Source: Astrothelium macrocarpum (Eukaryota > Ascomycota > Dothideomycetes > Trypetheliales > Trypetheliaceae). Taken from it: DNA of 64,000 bases. The position numbers and the translations under genes were made by a program. Shown here piece after piece: positions 21,327-33,700 of the stretch (positions are counted from its first letter, which is position 1; the number at the start of each line of letters is the position of its first letter). The notes beneath the pieces were generated by a model, which saw nothing but the letters and a program-made list of their open reading frames with translations, ran no database searches and was not told where the DNA came from. The DNA lies in contig JAGEMR010000014.1 of the NCBI GenBank assembly GCA_021030915.1, forward strand, positions 186,001 to 250,000, read 5' to 3'.

Positions 21327-22206
21327 TGTGTGGAAGGCGTGGTGGGGATGGGTTCTGAGGGTGCTGAGAGAGTGGAGGCATTCGTGCCAGGGGAATTGGT
21401 TGCGTTATGCGTTACGGTATGATGAGTTTTTCATTTGGGTGGGCTTATCTTGTGTGTAGATGGTTTGTGGTCAGGCAAGTATCTTCACGGGGGATCTGAC
21501 GATTTCTTGATGTTAGTAGCTCTAGACTAGAAAACCTGAATATTGAAAACAACCAAAAAACTTTCACACTACAAAGCTCTTTAGGAGGCTCTAACGATTC
21601 TGCCGGTACGATTATTCGTCCCGGATCTGCTCCGTCATGGCTGAGGACAACTAGCAAACCCTTTAGCTTCCAAAATGGGGGCGGAAGTGGTTTTGCCTAG
21701 ATTTTGGGACCTGGGACTGCTCAAGCATTGCTAAATCTATGCTGTTATGTACCTTACTATTTAACCTTTGAAGTGAATGATGTAGCAATTGTATGTTATG
21801 GGGCTGATGCTTCGTTCACTGCGCTGCAGCATCTATTCCTTTGCATTACACATTGACAGGATTGAGGCACTAGGCGCCTCAAGCACGTAGCCTCTCACCA
21901 CTTTATACAGCAGTGTCAACTCATCGTCAAACCTTTAGTCCAATGGCATGGCAACGTGAGAAGTCAAAATATGGACAAAAGGCAACGGATCTCACACAGC
22001 ACCAACAATCAACACGGACATCCTGCTCCAAGCATTAGGCGATTGCAACCTATCTACATAATTACAAGCATAGAATGTCAAGCCCTATACGCCGTCGAAA
22101 CTTATGTGCAGTATTCCCATTCCAGTGCAGTCCAGTCCCACAAGCACGATAAGAAGAGTCCCTCCCAATCTCTTCCCCCACCCCCCTCCCTCAAAACCCC
22201 CTCAAT
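21327..22206. other. Convergent 3' region between AsnRS and eIF3a
   Basis: 880 bp between the two stop codons. It probably holds both 3' UTRs. Nothing else recognised. Confidence 0.4.
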
Positions 22207-25200
22207 CTACGCGCCCCCGGTCCTCCTCTGCGCAAAAGCACCCGGCCTATACTTCCCCCCGGCCGCCGGCGCCGACGACGGAGGCGGCGCCGCAGGACTC
22301 TCATCGCGCTCTCTATCAGCATCCTCGCCTCTCCGCTGCACGGGTCGATACGCTCCTCCTCCCCGCGAAGCAGGGGCCTGATACTTCCCTCCGGCGCCCG
22401 CAGGACTCTCATCCCTCGCGCCACCACGCTGCCATCGGCCGCCCATCGCGGGACTCGCATCGCGGTCCGCGGCGCCATTGCGCTCCGGCTCGCGCGAGCG
22501 GCCAGCACCGGCGCCCGCGCCGTCGCGGCCGCTGCGCAGGTGCGGCGGGACGTAGCCCGTGCGCTTCGGCAGGTCTGCTTCCTGCGTGGGGACGTCGGAG
22601 GGGGGCGCTGCTGCTGCTGGTGGTGGCGGGGGTTGCGCGGCAGCGCCAGTGGCGGGCGACGCGCCGTCAGGGCGGTCTTTGGCGGCCTGGCGATCGCGCC
22701 AGGAGGGCTTGTTGGTGGAGCCTGCGAGGTTGAGGCGGGGAGGACCACCAGCGGCGGCGGCGGTGGCGGTGGCCGTTGGGGGGGCGGCTTCGATGGGTTC
22801 GGGGCCTGCGACGGTGGGACGTTCGAGGATGGCGCGCGTGGGCGGTGCTTCTTTGGCCTTGGCGCGGCGTTCGGCGGCTTCGGCTTCGCGTTGGCGTTGG
22901 CGGGCGGCGACTTCGTCGAGGCGTCTGGATGGGGAGGAGAAAGTTAGTTTTGGAAGTGGAAGATTGAAAGGCAAGGGGTGAATGGGAGTAAATGGGTAAG
23001 ACGTACTTCCGCTCTTCTTCTCTTTTGGCTCTCTCCTCGGCTTGTTTCTGCTTCTTCTCCTCTTCTGCCCTTGTCCTTTCCTCCTCCTCCCTGATTCTCC
23101 TCTCTTCCTCTTCCCGCTCGGTACGCTCCTTCTCCTCTTGCTCCCGCCTCTCTCTGGCCTTCCGTTCTCGAATCTCCCGTCTCCTTGCATCCATCTTCTG
23201 TTCCAATTCCTTTTGGGCTTGCCGGCGTCGCTTTTCGAACTCCGCGGCGCGTTGAGCTGTAATTTGTTTCTTGAAATCCTCATATATCGGTACCAGACGC
23301 TGTACTCTAGCCCGCAATGCTACATCTTCGGTGTGCTTGCGCTCTGCCTCCCTGAGATCTTCCTTTGTCTTTTTCTCATAAATGGCCAAATCTCGTTCTC
23401 GTTGCTTGGCATAATCATCGGCAAGATGCTTTCGCTCTTCTTGTCTGAATGCACGCTCGAGATGATCAACCCTACGGCTAGTGACTTCAAGCTTCTTCTC
23501 TAGTTCGTTCTTTTCCTTTTCCAAGGCTCTGATCTTGAGTGCTCGAATACGACCAGTGTCCAGCTCATTGAGATCGAGTTCATCGAGATTGACGCCTTTG
23601 ACGCCTTGCTTGAGCTCATTAAGCTGCTTCTGCATTTCTTCTCGTTGTACGCGCTCTCGCTCTGCTGCACGACGTCGTTCATCACGTTCCCGTTGTTCAG
23701 CAGCAAGACGTTCAGTTTCTTCCTGCTGGAGTTGCTGTTGGCGGAGTCGTCGGCGTGTTGCTTCGTCTTTTTCTTTCTGGGCCAAGGCAGACGAAGCAGC
23801 TTCTTTCTTCTTCTGGATAATGTCGCGGCGGGAGAGAGCAGCTTGATGTTCTTCTTCGCCACCGTCACGAGCTCTTAGGAGAGCGACTTCCTTGGCTTTC
23901 TGACGATCTTCATTGAATGTAGGATCAACGTATTGGCACGTGACGAATAGGGATTTGGCAAGACGAGTAAGCTGTGAACGAACAATCTCGGCCGGCGTGC
24001 TTTGAAGACGTTGAACAGCACTAGTCTCATTTTCGGCTGAACCAGCAATAGAGCCGGGATGTAGAGCTTTGGCAGATGAAAAGACATCCGAATCAAAGGT
24101 CAAGACTCCAGTAGCGTGATCGACACGGATCGCAAGATCGCCCTTTTTGCAACCATTCATGATGAATTTCTCAATGGTGCTGGCATTGACTTGGAAAGGC
24201 TCGGGAAATTGAGCAAGATCAAGGACAAAGTTGAGCTCGACGGATTCGTATACTTGCGACAATTGTTGAAAGAGTCTGGTGAGGATGACTTGTTGTAGAG
24301 GCAAGACATACTTTTCCATCTCTGGATCAGCACCAATTTGGCTCAGAATTGGTGATATCCTACGACAGATTGACAGAGGATGAAAATCGACTTCCAAAAT
24401 GTTGTAAAGCTCACGAATCTCAGGTCTGACCCTCTTCAAAAGACCTTTATTCAAAGCATCCTTGAACAATGAAGCACGAGTAGGAGCTTGTTGCATACCC
24501 AGGAGATTAGTCAGCCTCGAATTCTTATTCCTGCGAGCCTCGTCCACATCTTGTAGGGCACCACGAGAACGTGAAGTGCTAATGACAGGAATGGCAAGTG
24601 CCGAGAGAAGCACAAAAGAGGCAGCTTTGGTCATGTCTGCTTCCGTGACGGACGGATTGTCTTTCTTTAAGCTTGCTCCGGAGGCAACGGAAGCAGCAGA
24701 TTGGCGCAAGAGATTGAAGTATCGACTCCAAGCTGCAGCGTGGAATAGGTAGTTTTCGCTGACAAGAAAAATGCGAGTAAGCTTCTCAAAGTAATTGGCC
24801 ATCATAATATTCTTGGCAGGCCGCTTGCTCAGGTTCAGCAAAGTATGGATATCTTCAACGCTGCGGAAAGCCTCTTGCCAGAGTTCCAATTCGACGGCAA
24901 CATTCAGTTGTTGGAAACGGGTGCCGAGATGACGTTGAAGGGTATCGGGATCGCTCAGATTGATAGCGTGCATCTGTGCCGAGTATTTGGCTGCATTTTG
25001 AAGGTGATTTCGTAAAAGTTCACACAGGCGTCGAAATTCTGTCTTGCGGGCATATTTTTGGCAGAACTGAAAGGCTTGATGAGCGGTTGTCTGGTACATG
25101 ACCTCGAGCCTGGCATTGTTCTTCAAAATGTCCAACACGGTTCGATAAGTTTCCCATAGAAACTTTAGCCAGGGCGTGACAATTGCACGGTCAGTGCGAT

Positions 25201-25787
25201 CTCTTGACTGCTCTCCAGAAACAGTAGATAAAAGGATGGACTCTGGTGTTTCGGAAGCCTCCAAATCTTCAACGTTGGCAGTGGCATTGGTTGATTCAAG
25301 ACTTGATTGAACTTCGTCTGCCTTGGCTTGAGCCTCGGTGACTTTGGCCTCGGCCAGTTCGATGAATTTCTTAAGAACGAGCTATCATGGCATTGATGTT
25401 AGCAACACACAACCAGATGAAACTCCCATTTTAGTGACGTACCTCGATAGTTCCAACATTGGTATTTTGTGCTGTATTCTTATACTGGTAGAGGCCATCT
25501 TTGGCGGATTTGCCCTTTCTCAAGTCGACACACAGTTCAACGAAAAGGAGCATAACAGGTTCGAGAGAAGCGATGGGACTGCTGCGAGTGCGTTTCGAGG
25601 TAACATGTTCGTGGAGGAGAGACAGCGCGGCTTGCGACTGTCCAACACCGATGAGTTCTTGAGCTCGCTGTTGACAACATGTATTAGTATGCGCACAGCA
25701 GGGAGATGGAGATGGGATATCAAATGGTTCTTTGAAATCACATGCCTTGGCAACATTCTCCGGTTTTGCGTGGGGTGGTGGAGGCAT
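22207..25787 (-). CDS. TIF32: Translation initiation factor eIF3 subunit a
   Basis: Four exons, minus strand: 25787-25746, 25667-25443, 25381-23007 and 22924-22207, coding 1119 aa. It is the scaffold subunit of eIF3, which organises the 40S pre-initiation complex. The N-terminus [14 protein letters not shown] continues as [15 protein letters not shown] only if intron 1 (78 bp) uses a GC donor (AAG|GCATGT). Introns 2 and 3 (61 and 82 bp) use GTACGT. A helical N-terminal half contains the PCI domain (about residues 330-500). A very long charged coiled coil rich in Glu, Arg, Lys and Gln (about 550-880) follows, then a Pro/Ala/Gly-rich GC-rich tail with [12 protein letters not shown]. The tail is why many spurious antisense frames appear at 22.2-23.0 kb. 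The head-to-head neighbour is the G-gamma gene, 841 bp away. Confidence 0.95.
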
Positions 25788-26628
25788 GTTGGGCGAGTGA
25801 TTTGAGCGCCTAGCACTCCGCTGCCCTTGAGGCGGTCTCTCTGTTGATGATGTCTATCAGGACAGGACAAGGGAGTGGATAATGATGATAGAGTGTTCGG
25901 ATGTGGAGAATGAAGGAGCTGAGCGGAAGGAGTCAATGAGTGGCCGAATTTGACGTCGGCGATCGTCGGTTGTGCGCGCATACGTGCACAGCACAAATCT
26001 AGCACAACGGGCGCGCACAAATCACCAAGGCGGGGCGTACGACGAACGGGAATTCTCTCAGTCAGTGAGTGTGGACCTGATACCAATGTTTTCACTGAAT
26101 GAGCGACACAAATGAAATGAATTGCTGATCAGGCACGGACAGCCATGCTACATGGTAAATTACTGCATATCACAGTTGTTGGTGGATGGAGGTTCGGAGC
26201 AAGCTCTCTCGTTGGCCAGTGCCGCAAATCAAATGTGGTCGAGTCCGTGCGCGACTCTGCTCAAGCAAACCCGGCGTCTCGACCTCCTGTTCCCCCCATC
26301 CACCACTCCACACTCACCATAGCTTTCCACCACACCACTCACCTCGTCTCAAATCGCGCTCTCCATCGAACGAATCTCTTCGCAAGCAACAGTCTGTTCC
26401 CGCTGTTTCCGCTGTCTGTGACCCTTCCTGTGGCGGCATCCCGTGCGGAGACACCTCTATACGGTGAGACCTTGCCATTGCTCATTTTAATCGACAGCTC
26501 GCCTACTTCATCCGCTTGACCACTTCTACGACTTCAGCACTAATTCGCCTCATATTCCAGAGCTATTCCTGCACGGATTCCCATCGTAACGCGACACCAG
26601 AAATTGTTCACGCCTCGCTACCGCCAAG
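25788..26628. promoter_or_regulatory. Divergent promoter region of eIF3a and G-gamma
   Basis: 841 bp between the two start codons. The G-gamma side contains long CT/CA-rich tracts (about 26270-26340). No defined elements could be assigned. Confidence 0.4.
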
Positions 26629-27027
26629 ATGATGTCCACACCGTACGAGCTTCGGACGGGGGGTGATGGGAAAAGCAAGAAGCAAAGCATGGCCGAACTG
26701 AAATTACGTCGCCTCACCGAGTTGAACTCGCGATTGAGGGAAGATCTTGACCGTCGCCGAATACCAGTGTCTGAAGCTGCCATGGAGTAAGGCTATCAAC
26801 CCCAAAATGGCCGAGAAGAGTTTATCCACTGAACGTCTACAGTTTGATCGCTTTCACCGACAAAGAACCCAAAGACTTTATGGTACCATCGCGATGGGGA
26901 ACGGTAGGTGCAACATCATCTCGTACTCGTCAGGCTCGGTGGGAGATGGCTAAGTTACACGCAGGTTCCCAAAAACGACGACCCGTACGCCCCACCTTCA
27001 TCGAATGGATGCTGCACCATAATGTAA
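26629..27027 (+). CDS. gpgA: Heterotrimeric G-protein gamma subunit
   Basis: Three exons: 26629-26786, 26843-26903 and 26965-27027 (introns 56 and 61 bp), coding 93 aa, the usual size of fungal G-gamma. It pairs with the G-beta subunit at the plasma membrane in pheromone, nutrient and developmental signalling. The conserved helix KKQSMAELKLRRLTELNSRL is in exon 1 (about residues 17-36). Exon 2 gives PKDFMVPSRWG. Exon 3 gives DDPYAPP and the C-terminal Cys-Cys-Thr-Ile-Met: the second Cys (residue 90) is the CaaX farnesylation site, the first a likely palmitoylation site. Two adjacent ATGs start the frame (26629 and 26632). No single open frame covers this gene, so it is easily missed. Confidence 0.93.
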
Positions 27028-28335
27028 TCCGGCCGTGTTCAAACTGTTTGCTTAACCCTTTGGTGCCGATGTTGCCCTCTCGTTTGTTCGAATTTTTTTC
27101 TCTTGCAGAGGATTTGGAAAAGGCAATATCTTGCTTGTGCATCCTCTCCCACTACATGTAAGATACCCAGAACTAGCTGTGGCTAGCCCGGGGATGGGTG
27201 CGATTTGGCAGAGATAGCTATGACGACCTGTTTAGTACATAATCCATTTACATTCACTACCTGCCTGGAATATTTAGTGCATAAATTATCCTTCAGTAGG
27301 CGTGTTTCTGCGACACGAGAGTGACACTCCAGAGAGTGTATCCTACCTGTCCGTCTGACAGCCACACCGTCATCCAAACATGCCAGCATGCGTTCCATCA
27401 TATAGAAATCTTTAAGTGTTTCATCTGGGATCAGAAAATTTCGTCTTTTACAAAGTCCAGGGCGCCAAAGGTATCAAGTTTGTCATGTATCGTGGGCTAT
27501 AGCGCGTCATCGGTCAAATCAAAAAGAAAGGAAATGTCCATGCATCCACAGTCACGATGACCCCACAACAGGATTACTGTTACTTGATGAGTATCATCTC
27601 AGAGCGTCTGGCGGCTCGTGAGAAGACGGGCGGAGGCTCCCCCACGCTACCCTCCAATATATGCAGGACAAGCGAAAGTAACAGGGAACACCAAAGACCA
27701 TCCCCGGTGAGATGCAGTAGCCGCTCGACAGCATGTGGCCGAGTGCTGCGCCGAGCGCTTTGATAGCAGGCTCGTAGCTCCCTGGATGTCCACAATACAT
27801 GGTGAAATATTTCCTAGTGTTGGCTGCTCCCACACACCATCATGTGGCGTCCTGCCCCCACGCGTAGCCCCTCGCGTCAGGCGGCCGGTGATGAGAGCGA
27901 GTCGATGCCATGACTTTGCGCCATCCCGGCCGCCTGCAGCACATCTGGATCTGCACCGTCAAACCCCTCTCTCCTCTCCATTCGCTGCTCTCGACCTCAG
28001 TCATTAAGGTAGAGACGTCTTCGAACGCTGTCGTACAACGAACACTCCACTCGCCCAGTCGATGAGCGAAAGTGGATTACGACGCCGACGACCGAACCCA
28101 ACCCGTTTCCCCCCTATCGAACATTGCTCGTTCAACACCACGGCTTCGCATCTCTGCGGGTGTCGTGCCACCCGCGGCCACCCAATTCTGAGCATCGGAA
28201 TTTTGCATTTCGACCTCAACAAGCCCATCCATGTTGACTACGGCGTGCATCGCGGCCATTTGAAATCTCCAATTCTAGTGACCGATCCGGTCTGATCTAC
28301 AGCCTCAGAAATTACCCCACCATCGCAATTGGACT
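27028..28335. promoter_or_regulatory. Intergenic region upstream of the bHLH factor
   Basis: About 1.3 kb without a supportable gene: the G-gamma 3' UTR and a long upstream region or leader for the gene at 28336. Only short frames present. Confidence 0.35.
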
Positions 28336-30790
28336 ATGAACAGTTCGAACGACTTGCCATGGTCGCAGCCCGAGCAACAGATAGATCCCATGATTACAAG
28401 CGGAGATGATGATTTTTCCAATCTCCTTGATCTTGATCTCGACATAAATTTTCCCTCGTTCGAATCCAACGGGGACAATGCAGAGCATCATAGCCAGTCT
28501 GCCGAGGTGGACCACAGTGCCCAAACTCCACAACAACAGCACTTTCAACCAAACCGTGCGCCAGAAAATGCATACAAACAGCAGCAGTTTGTGCAACATC
28601 TTGCCAACGGTATGCGACAGCAACAGCACATGCAAAACATGACTGTACCACCTCCACCAGGCAATGGCTTTCCTCCCATGAGCGCCCACCCCCCATTCGC
28701 TCAACAGCAGCAGCCACATGCTCACCAATTTCACGACCCCTATGCATTGCCGTTTCAGTCGCAACAGCATCCACAACCATACCATCATGTTGTCCCACCG
28801 ACACCAAATAGCATGGAAATGCATGGCGAGACGGGGAAATACTTGGCAAGCCTAGACCCTCAAACACGAGCTGCCATGGAGCGACGATATCAGCTCAGAA
28901 ATGATGACCCAGTAAATACTCACATGTCTCATTCTTTCCAAGTTGCTAACCACTTTCCCCAGATGGCCTTTACTCCGTTAGTGTCGCCCGCAGTGACACC
29001 CCACGAGACCACCTTTCAACTACCTCCTGAATTCACAGTGCCTGGAGCGTACTTTAGCCCTTTGACATCACCAATGCTAGAAGCTCAGCGCAATTCCCAA
29101 AGATCAGTCACCTCAAACCCTCGGAGCACTGCTAGCCCTGCTGCAACTTCTCCTATTGATCCGGACATAGAGATGACAGATGCATCAACGGGAGAGCCTG
29201 CAAAAAAGTTGAGAAAGAAGATTTCCAATCCTGGTCCACGCGCAGTAGCCAATGCTACTCGAGCAAGATCATCTCCAATTTCCAAAGCTCAGCGCAAGAG
29301 GGGAGCTACGTCTAGTGTCACGCCGGCTAAAGAGACCTCAGCGACAATAACCGATCTGCAAAAATCTAATGCTATTTTAGCCCGACCATCCTCAGCAACC
29401 GGTCTAAATCCAGCATCTGCTCAAGATAGCTCAGAAGCAGAGTCCATATCACCTGAGCCACTGTCTGAATCCGTAATGCCACCACCTCCGAAGCCAAGCT
29501 CGAAGACGCAATCGCCAGCAATACTCCCACAGAATCACGATTCGCCTTCATACCAAAATCACTCTCTTGGATCACCAGCGACACCAGCCTCACTAATGCG
29601 CATACAGCAGCAGCAAGGGCAGCAAGTCGGCGGGTCGAATGGTGTAATTGCCATAGATCAACAGTGTCAATCTTCTTTGGACAATTTCTCACTCCCTGAA
29701 GCAGCAAAAACAAATCGTCCACAGCTTCTCTCTATTGATACGTCTCTTTCCCCCAACAACGATCAGGCCACACCACGAGTCTCCGCCAAAGAAACACCTG
29801 CTTCTGGAAACATGCTCGTCGGCACACCGACTGCTGCCACTGCAAGTGCTTCCACAAAGCCAAGTCCTCGAGCAAACGCTATTCGATCTCCCACCGGCAC
29901 CCCCGGATCTTCTGGCGTCAGCGGCAGAGCAGATGGCAAACCCAGTCGCACCAACAAAAAGCGCAATAGCACCGGCTCCGCTCTCGTTAGCCCAGCCCTG
30001 CGGCCCAAAATCTCCCCCAACATCAAACCTCTCCTTCCTGAAGGCGGTAAGCCTATCCCCTCCCCCCTCTTCCCCACCCCCTCCCCCCTCTTCCCCACCC
30101 CCTCCCCCCTCTTCCCCACCCCCTAACTCCCATCATCATCGTCCTCATCTCTCTAACAACCCCCCTCCAGCCAACATGACCGACGACCACCACGCCCTCC
30201 TCCTCGCCTCCAAATCCAACTACCAAAACCTCCTCGACGGCACCCGCCTCCCCGGCGTCACCTACCCGCAAGAGCTCTCCACCAACCTCACCTCCAAACG
30301 CACCTCCCACAAGATCGCCGAGCAGGGCCGCCGCAACCGCATCAACACCGCGCTGCAGGAGATGCAGTCCCTGCTGCCCGGCGCGGCCGCGGCGGCAGCT
30401 GCCGGTTGCACGCCCCCCACCACCGACAGCACAAGCCCGCCCGCCGCAGACGTAGCGACCCCGACGACGCCGATGCCATCGGCAGGAGGAGCCGGAAAGG
30501 GAGCGAATGCTACCGGCGGCGGTGGTGGTAGTGGTGGTGGTGGGGCAGGAGGTGCGGCGGGAGCCCAAGCGAGCAATAGCAAGGCGGCCACGGTGGAGAG
30601 CGCGATTGCGTATATCAAGCTGCTGAAGCGCGAGGCGGCCGAGCGGGACGCGGAGATTGCCGCGTTGAAGGCGCGGTTGGCTGGGAACGTGGACGGGGAG
30701 GGAGAGGAGGGGAGTCCGTCAGCTGCTGCTGCTGCTGCTGGTGACGACGGGAAGAGCGAGGGTGAGGGCGCGAGTGCTGAGGCGGCTTGA
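28336..30790 (+). CDS. nuc-1: bHLH transcription factor of phosphate acquisition, NUC-1/PHO4 type
   Basis: Two exons, 28336-30046 and 30171-30790 (124-bp intron, GTAAGC...CTCCAG), coding 776 aa. It is predicted to activate phosphate-scavenging genes (phosphatases, permeases) through CACGTG-type sites. The long N-terminal half is Gln/Pro/Ser-rich with an acidic start (DDDFSNLLDLDLDINF, about residues 25-40), likely activation and cofactor regions. The bHLH is at the C-terminus: basic region SHKIAEQGRRNRINTAL with the His, Glu and Arg-Arg spacing of CACGTG binders, a very long Ala/Gly/Pro-rich loop of about 75 residues, and helix 2 AATVESAIAYIKLLKRE, as in Neurospora NUC-1. The intron falls upstream of the basic region. 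Retaining it ends the protein before the DNA-binding domain. In known fungi the factor is restrained by a PHO85-type kinase, and such a kinase is encoded at 61.6 kb here. Confidence 0.85.
30053..30124 (+). repeat. Intronic 21-bp minisatellite (about three units)
   Basis: About three head-to-tail units of CCCTCTTCCCCACCCCCTCCC inside the intron of the bHLH gene, just after the donor. Because 21 is a multiple of three, a retained intron reads as a repeated seven-residue Ser-Pro-Leu-Phe-Pro-Thr-Pro peptide before TAA. Confidence 0.85.
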
Positions 30791-33700
30791 GCTTGCTTCT
30801 TTACTTGCACATTCTTCTTTTTTCATTATTTATCTGAGGTGGGGGGTGGTTTGGGGGTCGCGAGTTCTCTCCATCTTTAATCTCCATCGGTGTTCTTTGG
30901 GGCTACCGGGTGCGTCTGGCGTGGATTGCTCAAAACTCTTTTCATCTCTGGGCTGGCAATTCTTTCAATCTGGACTGCTAATTTCTCTTTTCCTTTTTCT
31001 TTTTCCTCTTCCTTTACTCTCACATTTCGTTCCTTGATGTTCGTAATGTCGGTGGCTATCTGATTTTTTTGCGCACGCGTTTGCTCATATTCTGCCTTTT
31101 CCGTCCATGCTTGATACCTCTGTATATATTTCGCTTTTCATTACATTGGCAGGTTGCGTTCTGTCACGATTTCGGCTGCATATTTCTTACGACAACATCG
31201 GTGGCTAGCGCTCTCATCTTGCGATGGCTATTGCATTTGAGCGCGCGGCCGTTGTCATATGCTCGTGGATAGAAACAGAGGATATACTACAGGGAGATGG
31301 TGAATAAGTTGTTGATGTGGAGAGCGGCATGGATCGCAGGATTTACAGGCAAGGTTTCTGGAGGATCTAATATCATTACAGTTCCAGACGCAAGGTAGCA
31401 CCGAGGGAAGGTTTTTACTTGGTGCGTAGATATCGAGGCAGAAGATGAATGAACTTGCGAATTAGCATTGCAAATCTATGCGATAAATAACATGTTGATA
31501 TGCGATTGTTCTGAACGTGCAAACAACGAATTTTACCAAGGAACTACGGGCAAGACCCTCGAGCCGAAATTAACAAGAGCTAAGCAACACAGCTGGACTA
31601 GCCATCCTCAAGGCAGTCGCACTGTAGGTTCTGGTGGTTCTCCCTTTTCAGATTTATCATCATGTACCTATATATTCTCAGATCGAAATTGTAGGCAAAA
31701 CTCTGCTTCGAGTATTTCCGTATGCCGTAGGCAAAACTTCTAAATTAAGTAGCTCTCGATACAGCAAAAGATCTCGGCATAAGCTGGATAGCCGGAGTAT
31801 CTGTGATAGAAAGATGGGCCTCGCAGTAAGTGACCCACATCATCGGCCAACACATCTAGACTCGGGCAGAAATGAGTGTCAATCGGTCCGAGAAACCAGG
31901 ATCAAGCAAGCAACATCGTTTTCCAGGTTATCAGCTTTGGAGATGGAATCCAATCAGAGAATATTATATAAGAAGACCCACGGGAGAGCTCTTCTTACCT
32001 AAGCCTGGCGATAGGATCCTGAATCTGGAGGTAATTCTCCGACTTGAACCTCGACTAGACTTTGTAAGAAAGAACAAGGTTCTGAGAAGATCAGTTCAGC
32101 AGATGGCAAATGCTTTCATGAGCTGACCTTCGCCGCGAAAAAGCTTCTTGTCGAGTCCAAGTTACGGTAAATGCGTTTGGCACCCTGAGTCAGAGGCCGA
32201 AATTCTTCGAACGTTTTCGCTTAAAATCGTCGGACCTAGAAATGATCGTCAATAGCTAGCCACTGCTCCGCGAAGGATTTTAGTTTCAAGCATATTTTCG
32301 CCTCTCCAGAATTAACGGCTGACGCAGAGGCGTCGCCTGAGTACCACATTTGGGATGATATCGTCCAAACCCGTTAGCGATGATGACGGACATGGGATAG
32401 GTTCATACGGGATAAGAGGTAAATTCGATGCTAAGCTGTATCCCTGAGGCAATCCCCGAATCTCACGTCACAGCAGCTAGAGCTCTGTCTGGTGCCTTCA
32501 CCAGCCTCCATCAGCCTCCATCGGTTCCGAATTTCGGTTGTAAGCCGAAGAGACTCATCTCCACAAGTTCTGAGATTTTCGATCCTTGATTTCGATCACT
32601 CAGAGTCAATCCTTGTCAGGACTCTACTGATCCCGTATCCAATCCCAGCTCTATGCCGTGACGTCTCACGCAATGAAACCTTCCTTTCCCCGTGCAGACG
32701 CGTCCTGAGCTGGGGATCAGCAAGACTGGTCAATTGCCACGTTAGGCTGCTACACGCGAGTGATGATCACAGCGGAACGCGTATGTAATCATCTGTACCT
32801 CTATTTCCGGTCTGGAAAGCGCCAAAGATCTGGTATTGACCCTAAATGCACGCCTTATCTTTGCACCGAAAGCCCACCACATGTCCATTTTCACCGCAAT
32901 TATCCAAAGACCATATCTAACAGTCTCACGTACGAAAGATCATTCCTACATTACTGTTGCCACTTCTTCCGTCTGTAAGGCGGCCACGAGTTTATTGCTG
33001 AAAGCATTCCAGCCTTGCAGGACCTCGGTATGTAGGGCCTCCTACATTATCTATTGTCTGATGAAGTGACCCTGGATTCAACTTCTAGACCTACAAGAGA
33101 AGCTTCTGTAGGGTCATCGAAAAGGCTAGGCTACCTGCATTGTCCCGTAGCTGCCTCTAAGCTTCGGGTAGATTGCTACACAATCCAAGGACATGGTTCC
33201 TCCGCATCCTACAATGAGTAGATGCACTGCTGACCACTTGTTTGAGGAAGATGAATCTTGCTGGGGGCCGTGCCTGTTTGGCACGTTACGAATATATCAA
33301 CCGGGATAGTAAGCAAAAGAAATCATCAGCGCCTAAAGTCTAGAATCATGAGCGACACGTCAGAGACACATAGAATGTGACTGCAGGAATCGCGGAGCAT
33401 GAAGAAAGGGCGACATGAAGGAAAGCATTTACTCAGTTCGAATAGAAGTCTTGAGCTGAAAAGAGCGGAACAGTCTGTTGCGTCCGAAGATACAACGAGA
33501 TATGCAAGGAGTGCTTTCGGAGGGAGCATGCTAGTCTGTATTGAGTATGCTGTGCCACTTCACCATCTCGAGTTTGCAATTTCCTTCCTGGAACAGAGAT
33601 GTGGTATGTTTGCCTCAATTAATTCTCGACCATTCACTGTCAGAACTGGTGTGGTGGTCATTTACGCCTGCAATCTGCAAGTTTACGGGTACGGTGAAGA

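Noticed and set aside
22104..22981. Plus-strand open frames of up to 209 codons with Arg/Gly/Ala-rich translations
   Set aside because: Antisense shadows of the GC-rich C-terminal exon of eIF3a, whose minus-strand reading gives the conserved protein.
29735..30170. Frame continuing upstream of exon 2 of the bHLH gene with Pro/Ser-rich translation
   Set aside because: Out-of-frame shadow of exon 1 and the repeat-containing intron; only the part after the acceptor at 30170 is in the gene's frame.
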